A stretch of DNA of 64,000 nucleotides from Papilionanthe hookeriana x Papilionanthe teres (Eukaryota > Streptophyta > Magnoliopsida > Asparagales > Orchidaceae): NCBI GenBank assembly GCA_022702705.1, contig CM040430.1, positions 15,509,310 to 15,573,309 on the forward strand. Reading direction: 5' to 3'. The notes under the pieces are model-generated. The model was not told where the DNA came from. It did not search any database and saw nothing but the letters and a program-made list of their open reading frames with translations. Each line of letters starts with the position of its first letter. The first letter of the stretch is position 1. The position numbers were made by a program, and so were the translations under genes. Positions 31,601 through 42,246 of this stretch are shown here, one piece after another.

Positions 31601-34075
31601 CTATTCTAACTCTATCGTGATCGGAGCTCCTCGGAATTCACAAATAGACTCGTCACTTACTGAACTTTCGTAGCCACTCTTGTGAATGTCCTCCTCTTCA
31701 TCGTGGTTATCTAGGTTTTGTATGATTTGAGAATCGTTATTCTTATCGAAATCGAGATTCGGATTAGGTTGGTTGTCGTTAGTTACGTAATTGTTAGAAA
31801 CAGTCAAAACGTAGCCAACACGAAAACTCTTATCATTATAAGATCCTGCCGGGGCGAGCAAATAATCATATAGAGTTAGAGGTTTGAGGAATTTCTCCCT
31901 CAAATCAGAAACAACCATCCTAGGAAAAGCAGCCCCTAGTCTACCTCTCGGAACCTCAGTCTTCTCTTCTTCCATGATCTTCTCCTCCTTCTGGGGCGAT
32001 TCTTCAATTACTAGCGATAGTGCTGGCTTGGCAGGTTTCAAACTTTGAGTTGAATCGCGCATTGAAGCAGTCTGGATGTGATCCAAAATTTTCTTTGATG
32101 ACTTCGTCTAAACAGTACTCCATCCATCGTTGGTCGTGTACGGGTCGATCGGAACAATAGGCTTCGTCGAGATAACATTGACGGAACCTCCTTTTTGGGG
32201 TTCCTTCATGTATTCCTCCGGGATCGTTATGTTCCCTTGTCGAAGGTTGTTCTCGAGCCAATTCTTGAAAGTGAAGCAGTCTTCGATTTTATGTCCGATC
32301 ATCCTGTGGTAGGGACAGTAGTTTGGATGATCCTTCTTGTCAACTTCCTCGGGCATCCTGGGCTCTAGTAGTTGAAAATCGGGCATCTTCATCAAACTAC
32401 GAAACATCTTAGCCACTGCCTCAGTCTTGAAGGGGTATTCTTTGTTCAAAAGTTCCTTCATGGGACGGAGCGGACGAGGCGGCAGCTGATCGTACCGCGG
32501 TGACTGATAACTCAGTCGAGGCTGAAAACTCTGCTGAGGCTGATAATTCTGCTGAGGGTGTTGATAAGTCTGTTGCGGTTGCTCTGGCCGTATTTGCACT
32601 GGCTGTTTACCTTTGTCCACTGCTACGACGGTTCCGGATTTCTTCTCGAATGCTTTTGCGGGCTTCTGCTTATCGGTCTTATCGATGAAACTTAGCTGTT
32701 TCGCTTCCTCCTGCAAGCTCCCGGCCTTGCTAAACAACTTCTCGAAAGTCTTAATGGTGAACCCTTTAAGGAGAAGTGTTATCGGGCCATGGATACTCTT
32801 AAGCAAGATACCGACCGCATGCTATTCCTGAAGCCGTGGTTAACACTTCATGCTCAAGTTCCTCCATCGAAGTATGTAATCCACCAAAGTTTCGTTCGGT
32901 TTTTGTCGCTCCACCATTAGATCACCGATAGTGATGTGGTGCTGAGCTCCGGCAAACCGCTTAACGAAGAGATTTTCCAATTCTGCAAAAGTCTTGACCG
33001 ATCCATTCGGCAAGTCTGCATACCAGTCGAAGGCGATCCCTGACAAACTTCTGACGAACTGTCGGAATTGCAAAGCGTCGCTCCCGCCAGCATTGCAGCA
33101 ACTGGCACAAAAATGTGCGACATGTTGCCGGGGGTTTCCCGTTCCATCGAAAGTCTTGAACAGAGGTGGTACAAAGCCCTTCGGGTATTGGACTGCATCA
33201 AATTCTTCGGGGTAAGGTCTACCCGTCTGAATAGATGTTCCATTCTTAGACTGGGCTAAGGCTTCTCGCACCTGCTATTCTACCATGCTCTTAATATCCT
33301 TTTCGGGAATCATGTTCTATGCATAATTTTTCTTCAGCTGATCATCTCTGTTAAAAGATGTAATCTATTTTCCTCCATCTGCAATATTGATGATCTCCGG
33401 GGGTGTCTCTTTCTGAGGCTGGGCCTAACTCTAGAGAGTGGCTAAGGCGGCTGTCATCTCTTCCATTCTTTTCGCCATTTGAGAAATCGTGTCATCTATT
33501 TCCCGAAGCTGTGCTCTCATTAACTCTGGCTCATCTCTTTCTAAACTTGGCGGAACTCCCTGCGAAGCTGACGATGCTCGTGTCTCGACCATGTTGACCT
33601 CAACATACTCTTCATCCATGAATTCTGACGAATCCACTTCGTCCCTTAATTCTTCTCCTCTTTCTCTTGCTAGCCATCGGATGTCCATTCTTACTTGCCC
33701 TATGGCATCCTCAAGTGGCCTTTTCTGAACGACCTCATGGCTGTCAGGAGAAGACTGTTGAACCTCTCTTTCAGGAGTTTCTTTTACTGCGGCACTTTCT
33801 TCAGATCTGGGATCTCCAGCGAGACTTCTCTTTCTAGAACGTTCTATTGGTATTGGTTCGGTAATAATAGGTCGCCACACCATCCTTCTTATAGCAGAAG
33901 GCCTAGGATCGGCTGGTCTGTCGGCGGTGCGTAAGTAGGTGGTGTCCTCCCTAATATGGAGACCCGATACTACAACAGGTGAGCCTTCCTCGCTAGCTCG
34001 CACCTTTTTCTTTGGTCTTTCAGGAACAATAGCAGGCTCTACTCGCGGACCGAGGTGAGACTTAACTGACACTCA
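31601..34075 (-). pseudogene. Tat-like element: gag
   Basis: Same frame as ORF0 and pol. The N-terminal part (34072-33431) is charged and ends in a coiled-coil-like helix (LREIDDTISQMAKRMEEMTAAL). The Retrotrans_gag core lies at 33271-32840: YPKGFVPPLFKTFDG, HVAHFCASC, FVRSLSGIAFDWYADLP, LFVKRFAG and LVDYILRWRNLSM. A proline/glutamine-rich stretch follows (PQQTYQHPQQNYQPQQSFQP, 32580-32500), then a zinc-binding motif CPYHRMIGHKIEDCFTFKNW (32310-32250). About ten in-frame stops, mostly TAG/TAA/TGA at Q-, R- or W-like positions, are present. The protein would form the virus-like particle. Confidence 0.82.
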
Positions 34076-34873
34076 TCCCATTCTTCTCAGAATCTCTGAT
34101 ATATGACATCCTTCTTTTCTGGCTAATTTCTCCACTACTGCTCGCAATCGAGTGAGCGGTGTAGCCTTGCTCTTTTTCTTCTTACTATCACTGTAATATG
34201 TAGGTCGGGGTAACACAACAACGATCTTTCTGGCATCTATTTCATCAGATGCAACAAAGAGAGGGTGGAATCTATTTCTTTCCAACAGTGGTAAGTATTT
34301 TGGTAGTTCTTCCTCTTTCTCTTCGAGGATTTCTTCAAGACAGCTGGCTTCAGCTTCTCTGACCTTCTTAGTCTTAGCAAACTTCCTGTTTTTATTCCTC
34401 CTCTGTGTCCGGGTTAACGGCCTATACTTCGAACCGGACCCTATCTCGAAAACAGACGGTATTGCAGCGAAGTCTGAACCCTCTACGGTGACAAGCTCAT
34501 AACTGACTTGTACTTCCTTTCGTTTCAGTTTGGCAGGAACCGGGGTAGGTGCAGCAATGACCAGACCGGTGGGGGTAGAGATGACAGTTCCGGGGGTAGC
34601 AGTCAACTTCTAGTGAACAGCAGTGTTCCTTTCAACTGGGGCCCTCTGCAGGAGAGGAAATTCTTGAGTCGACTTCAGGTTAAACTCAATCATAGGCTCT
34701 TCAGTCTCAGGCACTTTGTTCATCAATGCGAAAAGAGTAACATCAGCAAACTTAACATCCGTATTGTCAAACCCTTATCCAAAGTGGATGATTGCATCGC
34801 TAGGCAGTTCGTCCTGGTAGACAGCTAAGTCTAACCCGTTGGTGAAAGAGAAGATCAGCTTCGAGGCAGGCAT
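34076..34873 (-). pseudogene. Tat-like element: extra 5' domain (ORF0), fused in frame to gag
   Basis: ATG at 34873-34871 (minus). The first ~70 residues (KLIFSFTNGLDLAVYQDELPSD...) have no family I recognise apart from the matching N-terminus of the AlkB ORF in the same element. A shared basic motif, TRTQRRNKNR, lies near residue 140, and after it the sequence is acidic/basic and low in complexity. Stops (TAA at codon 33, TAG near codon 89, TGA at the end) interrupt it, but the frame continues unbroken into gag. Ogre-type elements are known for an ORF of unknown function before gag. Here it is in one frame with gag. A splice-acceptor-like TTACCTTACAG ends four bases before the ATG. Confidence 0.7.
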
Positions 34874-35382
34874 CTTCTGTAAGGTAAGTTTCGACTATCA
34901 GTCCTGAATTATGCTTCCTTAGTCAGGACGAAAAGAAAGAAATTGAAAAGAGTCCGAACACAATTTATTTAAGTTTTATTTATGCATTTATGATTTAGAA
35001 AAGAGTTTGTTGGTTAGTCAGTTAGTTTATTCGTTAAAAACGAGAGGAGATTAGAGAAGATAAAGGACCCAATCCAAAGCTAAGAAAGGAAGGGAAAATC
35101 TCGTAGGATTTCCCAACCTGAAAGACCGCTCCTAAACTAAATCCTATTGGGGGTCTTCCTCGCCTCTCGGGAGAGGTATCAAAGGAGGATTTTGGAAACT
35201 CTCTGTTTAGGGGTGTCTAAACAGTGGCTCCAAAATCGGGGAAGAGTTAATCATACTTGTTCAAGACAGAAATGAACAAGATATGTAAACGGAAGAATGG
35301 TAGTCTGATCCACTAGGGGCATGGACTTACTACCGATTTATGAAAGCAAAACCATCCGATCAAAATGAAGATAGGAACTAGT
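34874..35382 (-). promoter_or_regulatory. Tat-like element: leader with possible splice donor
   Basis: Untranslated sequence between PBS and ORF0. The minus strand has a GTAAGT donor consensus at 35330-35325, about 55 bp after the PBS, where retroviruses place their common donor. It could serve both the ORF0 acceptor and the AlkB-ORF acceptor. No ORF is seen. Confidence 0.4.
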
Positions 35383-35399
35383 CCCCAGTGGAGTCGGCA
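35383..35399 (-). other. Primer-binding site of the Tat-like element
   Basis: The minus strand reads TGCCGACTCCACTGGGG, one base from TGGCGACTCCACTGGGG, the tRNA-type PBS usual in Tat/Ogre elements. It abuts the LTR end. Confidence 0.75.
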
Positions 35400-38300
35400 T
35401 ATTTTTAGGTTTTAAATTTAATTTAAATATATATATATATATATATATTGGAAAGTAGTATTTGATTTTTTTGAAGATAATTTTAAGTTTGAAAATTTTA
35501 AGATATGAAATTAAACCGATCTCACATCCCAAATAGTTTATATAAACGAGCACCACACCACAAACCGTGTATCTATCCCGAAGAATAGACACACTGCTTG
35601 ATGATGAGGCTCGATTAAATAAACTAGGAGATTTGTGACATCCGTTTGGTCTGCGAACCAATTTTATAAGCCGACAAGTTCCCCTGCTTAATATAAGGGA
35701 ATTAAGCAGGGTTTGTATTACCTGGGTTCTTAAAGTTCCCTATAAGAGCAAGCCCCTATAGTTAATTACATCTTAAATGACGGAAATCATTTAAGAAATC
35801 TCTCGATAATGATCAGTGGTTTTACTCTCAAGAATTTCAAAGTTTAAGGTTTTCAAAGGACTGAATTTTGGAGATTTCAATAGGGATTAGCTCAAATTTG
35901 GAACAATTATTTTAGAGTATAATGGAAGAGAAGTAGGAGAAGTTGAGGATCCAAGAAGAATCTTGGCAACTTCCCAAACTATCATATTGTTTGGCTTCAA
36001 TTTGAGAGTAATGTTTAATGTTGCAATCTGACCAATTTTATTTATTTTAGGTCTTATATTTGTATGACATAGTCATGCAAATGGCCTCGAAGATGTGAGG
36101 GTTTATGTAGTACCAAAAGACTACCTCGGAATCCTAAGACCGGTTAGGGCTTAATTTACATAACGTGGTTATGCAAATGCCTAACAGAAAGTTGAGGATT
36201 TATGATGCACTAGGCAAACTACCTCGAAATCCTATGACTTGGTTATTTAATTCTAGGAAAGGTTTAGCTGGTGTAGATCCGAGTTTTGCTGATGACGATG
36301 GCCATGCTGCCCACCATGCTCCAAGCTCCTTATTGTTGCAGAGGTTTAGTTTTAGAAGTCATAAATCAAAGGATGAATGAAGTGTTTTGGTTTAGAAATC
36401 TTAAATTCCAAATATTTTTAATATATTAATTAAAACAAATCTTAAAGTTGTTTAAACAGAACCGATTAAGATCCCGCGGTTCCGTCATCCCGGCACCGTT
36501 ATTTTCATCGAATTCACTTAGTCCAGTATGAATTTGCTAAACTCAATCGAATGAGTTCCACACTTTCATTTAGACCGTGGGAAATCCCGATAGCAACACG
36601 TGGGTTACATCATCCGAGGTATTACCGATCATTCAATGAGACGTTTTAATTTAGTTGCAATTGTAGTTTTGTTGTTCTGTTTGCGATTAAATTTTGAGTT
36701 GTTTTATATTTTGAATGTTGTGGCGGTGAATTTTATCTTATTGTGACTTTTAATTTAATTTTGGTTTCAGTTTTGTGGCTATCCTAAAGGTTTTGGTTTT
36801 CATGCAACAATCTTGTTTAACATGCAAGAAGAGTAAAGTGCAGTGTAGAAAATGCAATAGAGTAGATTGCAATAACATAAAAGCATACCTAGAGGGTCCT
36901 CCCGTCATTCCAAGCTGTACTTTAAAACACATATTAAAGCATTTAAATATTTCGACAAACACCTAGATAAAGACTAAAGGAAGGGTTTTGGTTGTCTACC
37001 AAAATCCTAATCCTATAGCTAGTCATTTCTTACGACTTCTAGGTTCTTGATTTTGGTTAAGGATGATTTTCTTCATCAAAGAGAAATTAAGTTCAATTGT
37101 TCTTTAAAACCACCCATCGTATTGGGGAAGTGCTTAGAACAAATTCTAAACATCTTTTCAATATCTCTGGAACAGTTTTGAGTCCAAGTGAATTTAATTA
37201 CACAGGTCAATTAATCATCCAAGGGTTTGGTTAAGTCTTGTTCCCTTGCTCAGTGAACTAGGATGTTTGATTATCCTATGAGTGGAGTGACATTTCACTT
37301 AGCACTTCCTTTAATAGTTATAATAATCTAAAGCTTTCAGGGGCAAGTTAATTTGTTAAAGATTTTAATGATTCGAAGTTAAAGGTTGATGATTTACTTT
37401 AATGCGATTTAATTATGAAATTTTAATCAATGATTTTAAGTTTGGAATAATGTTTGATTCGTTTAAGTTAATCCCTTTTTTTATAAATGATATTGATATT
37501 TCATGTTAATTTAAATCTTAGATTTAACTTAGGTTAAAAGAGGTGTTCAAATTATTTATCAAATTTTGACGATTTAATTAATTAAATTTTTTTTTTACAT
37601 TATGCTTTAACGTGAGTTGTCTTAAAATTATTTAAAATTTGTAATTTTGATTTAAATTTGTTTTGAAATGATTTTAAATCAGTTTCAAATATTTTAATTT
37701 ACTTGTTAATCATTTAACATTTTAGGCTTTAATCAATTATTAAATTATTTAATGATGTAGGTTTTAATTAAATTAAGAATTACTTACTTTTAATCATTTA
37801 ATTATTAATTCCACTTATCTTCTTAAGTTAAGAGTTAAATATTATTAGGTGATTTATTTAGGGATTTTTAAATTAAAGAATCAATATCCTCTTAAGTTCT
37901 ATCCCATTTCAATAATCCAATTTCAATTAATCTTCCAAAATTTAAATCACTCAATTAATTAAAGTTTCATTTTTTTTGGGTTTATTAAAGTGATTAATGG
38001 ATTCCTACCCTTTGACTTCCCAAAGTTTCAATCATCTGAGAGAAAATTAAAATCAGATATTTTACCCCCCATTTTGATTAAACCTAAAGTTTTAGTTAGG
38101 GGTTAAAATCTTTTAATTACCTTTATGCCCCTTTAAGCTTATTTATTTTATAACTCATTAACTTAAGCTTAAATTAACTTAAAAATTTTTATGCCACTTC
38201 ACTCACATGTCAATTAAGATATTAGAGGAGAAAATGTGATTTTTCTGAATTTAATTTATTTATATAATTATTTTTAATGGAAAATAAGGGTTTTCAATGA

Positions 38301-39817
38301 AAATTCACCAACATGACCAAGGTAAAGTTTCTATCCTTGTTCCTAATGACCAGAGGACCACTTGGACCAATTTTGATGATTTATCCAATTATATTTTATT
38401 TATTATAATTATTTTAATTTTTGGAGTGTTAATTAAGTATAAAATAAAATAAAAGTTAAAAAATAAATTTTATATTTTTCAAAAATCCCTCTGACCTCAA
38501 GAAAGTCAGAGAAATAAATTTTACATTTTTATGAGTTTTCTTTTATTTATTAGAATTAATTTAGTGGGAAGGCTAGAAAATACATTTTTTAATTCAAAAA
38601 TTGTTTTAAGGCTTTAAAATTAAATATCTTAACCTAGAGACTTAGGAAAAATATTTGATTGGTTCCTAAGTGATTAGGGGACCAAATATGATATTTTTAT
38701 GATTTTTATTATTTTAATAATTATTATTATTTTTTATTTATTAAAAATATTAAAATATGCTTAAAAATTAACATTTTTAGAAAATTCCAATTTTATTTTT
38801 CCTAGACTTCTCTGATACCAGAGAAGTCCCAAAATCAATTTGGAGAATTTTTGAAATGTATTTTTGAGGTTATGAATTTTTAAAGTTTAATTTTGGTTAT
38901 GCGCCTTAATTAATCTATTTAGTGAGGTTAAACATTTCCAATTGACTTCAAATTTTTATGTGAGGGTCCCCTGATCCTAAAGATCAGTGGACAATTATTT
39001 TCAAGTCATTTTGATGTGTGATTAACTCTAATTAATTAAAGTTCAATTTTGAGTAATTAGGCTAATTAGGATTATTTTTAAGGAATTAAATCAAACCATA
39101 ATTTTCCTAGGGTTCTTTGGTGCTAAGAAACTTCACCAAATTTTCCTGGAATTTTCTAAGTAACATGCTAATTTTTGGAATTAAAATAGCAAAAACAGTG
39201 ACATAGACTTGGAAAATTCAGGGAATGTTCCCAAGATAAGAGGCTTCAAAAGCCCTATGGTCTCCTGCCATGGTGAAATGTTTATGCATGGAGAATTAAA
39301 ATACTCAAAATGAGTAAATAATTAATTAAAAATAAAACACTCATCGAAATAACTTGATTTCTTTTCCACATTATTCTTCTCTGTTCACTGAGCAAGAGGG
39401 TATTTTTCTTTTATTTTTACGATTTTTCTATGCAAAGATATGAATTTTTGAAGTTTCTGGTATTTAATTAAATAGAAAATAACCTAATTTCCTACTTAAA
39501 CCAGTCAGCGCCGCGTCAACCTCGGTGGCTCCGAAGCCCTACGTGTCGCACTCCCATTCGACGCCGCCACCTGAGTCAGCAGCCATGCGTCCCGCGGTCC
39601 CGTTCTGTCTTCTAGTCCGACTTGATCTCCGACGTTCAACCGATACACCATCGATCGGACGGCTCCTGGTCATCGTCTACGACTGGTGCATCCCGTGAGT
39701 CTTCGACCTTCTAACCCCAAGATCTCTCTCATTTCTCAATGGATTTTCGAGTTCTTATACTCTATGGATTCGTCTTGAGGAGACGAACACATCCATACAG
39801 ATAACATGCCATGAAAT
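35394..39817 (-). mobile_element. 5' LTR of the Tat-like element, first part (copy A)
   Basis: It starts at the PBS (plus sense CGGCATATTTTTAGG) and follows copies B, C and D block by block. Shared blocks are the CACCACAAACCGTGTATCTA region, GGGAAATCCCG.TAGCAACACG, the CACTGAGCAAGAGGGTATTT stretch and the GC-rich CTCCCATTCGACGCCGCC block. Compared with the others it lacks ~50 bp near its start and the TTTAA array. It is interrupted at 39817 by copy B and resumes at 47243. A short (AT)n run lies at 35427-35449. Small ORFs here are not conserved between copies. Confidence 0.8.
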
Positions 39818-41930
39818 TGTCCGCACTATTTTTAGGTTGTGTGATATTTTAAAAAAGGGGTCGCCTAACAGAAGTTGTCGGCGAATTTTAAATTTAAATA
39901 TAGATATAATTTAGAAAGTAATATTTGATTTTGAAAATAATTTTAAATTTGAATATTTTAAGATATGAAATCAAACTGATCTCACATCCAAATAGTTTAT
40001 ATAAACGAGCACCGCATCACAAACCGTGTATCTATCCCTAAGGATAGTACACATCGCTTGATGGTGGAGCTCGGTTAAATAAACTAGAAGATTTGTGACA
40101 TCCGTTTGGTCCGCGAACCAATTTTATAAGCCGACAAATTCCCCGCTTAATATGAAAATATTAAACAGGGTTTATATTACCCAGGTTCTTTAAAATTCCT
40201 ATAAGGGCAAGCCCCTATAGTTAATTACATCTTAAGTGACGGGAATCACCTAAGAAAACTCTCGATAATAATCAATAATTCTCGCTCTCAAGAATTTCAA
40301 AGTTTAAGTTTTCAAAGGATTGAATTTTTGAAATTTCAAAAGGGATTAGCTCAAATTTGGAACATTTTATTTTGGAAATTCAAAGGAAGAAAAGTAGGAG
40401 AAATTACGGATCCGAAGCGGACTTCGGTAATTTCCCGACTATCCTATTGTTTCGTTTGGATTTAGGAAAGTCCTAATGTTTATTTAACGTTTTAATCTTC
40501 GCCAATTTAATTAATTAGGGCTTATATTTATATGATAGAATCATACAAATCGCTCGGAAGATATGAGGGTTTATGTCGTATCGTACAACTACCTCGGAAT
40601 CCTAAGACCGTTTAGGGCTTAATTTGCAATGCAAATGCCTAACGAAGAGTCGAGGATTTATGTTGCACTAGCAAACTACCTCGAAGTCCTATGGCTTTGT
40701 TATTTAATTCTAGGAAAGTTTTGCTGAAGTAGATTCAAGTTTTGCTGACGACGATGGCCGTGCTGCCCACCATGCTCCGAGCTCCTTGTTGTTGTAGAGG
40801 TTTAGTTTTAGAAATCATAAATCAAGGGATGAGAAAAGTGTTTTGGTTTAGAGAAGTCTTAATTTCCAAGTGTTTTTTGTGTTTTAATTAAAACAAATCT
40901 TAAAGTTGATTATAACGACACCGGTTAAGATCCCACGGCTCCATCCTTCCGCATCATTATTTTTATCGGATTCACTTAGTCCGTATGAATTTGCTAAACT
41001 CAACTGAATGAGTTCCACACTTTCATTTAGACCGTGGGAAATCCCGTTAGCAACACGTAGGTTACATCATCCGAGGTATTCCCGATCATCCAACGAGACG
41101 TTTTAATTTAGTTGTAATTGTAGTTTTGTGTTCTGTTTGTGATTAAATTTTGAGTTGCTTTATATTTTGAAATGTTGTGGCGGTGAATTTTATCTTGCAA
41201 TGACTTTTAACTTAGTTTTAGTTTCAGTTTTGGTTTCTGTCCTAAAGGTGTGGGTTTTCATACAACAGTTGTTTATCATGCAAGAAGAATAAGTGCAATG
41301 CGATTAAATAAATTGCAATAAAATAAATTGCAATAAAAGCGTACCTGGAGGGTCTTCCCGTCATCCCAAGCTGCACTTAAAACACAATTTAGAGCATTTA
41401 AGCATTCATAACAACTTCCTAGGTAAAGCTAAGGGAAAGGGTTATGGTTTTCTACCAAGTTCCTAATCCTATAGCTAGTCATTTCCTATGACGTCTAGGT
41501 TCTTTGTGTTTTGGTTTGAAGACGATTTTCTTCATCAAAGAACAATTAAGTTCAATTGATCTTATGAATATCCTATCATATTGAGGAAGTGCTTAAGAAA
41601 AATCTTAAACATCTTTTCAATATTTCTAGGATTGTTTTAAGTCCCAATGAATTTAATTATATAAATGAATCGATCGTCCGAGGTTTTCAATTTTTTGTTA
41701 ACTTGCTCAGTGAACTAGGATATTTGAATGTCCTATAAGTGAAGTAACATTTCATTTTATATTCCATTTAGGAGTTATAATAATTAAAGCTTTTAAGGGC
41801 AAAATGATACTTAATGATTTGTGATGCAAATTTAAGTTCAAATTAATGATTTAAGTTTGGAATAGTGTTCAAGTTATTTTAGATTTATTTTTGAGTTCTT
41901 TATGTCTTAGATGATGTTATTTAATTCAAC

Positions 41931-42246
41931 TTAATTCAATTTAATTTAATTTAATTTAATTTAATTTAATTTAATTTAATTTAATTTAATTTAGTTTAAT
42001 TTAATTTTATTTATTTAATTTTATTTAATTTAATTTAATTTAATTATTTAATTTACTTAATTTAATTTAATTTAATTTATTTAATTTACTTAATTTAATT
42101 TAATTTTAAATTTTATTTATTTAATTTAATTTATTTAATTCATTTAATTTAATTTAATTCAACTTTTAATCTTAATTTAATTTAATTTTAATTTAATTTA
42201 ATTTACTTAATTTAATTTAATTTTTAATTTAATTTAATTTAATTTT
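41931..42246. repeat. (TTTAA)n array in LTR copy B
   Basis: About 300 bp of imperfect TTTAA/TTTAATT pentamer repeats, at the place where copy C also has an array. Confidence 0.9.

Noticed and set aside
36775..36966. Plus-strand ORF with CxxC-type cysteines (QSCLTCKKSKVQC)
   Set aside because: It lies in LTR copy A. The same position in copies B, C and D has indels and no open frame, so it is a chance ORF.
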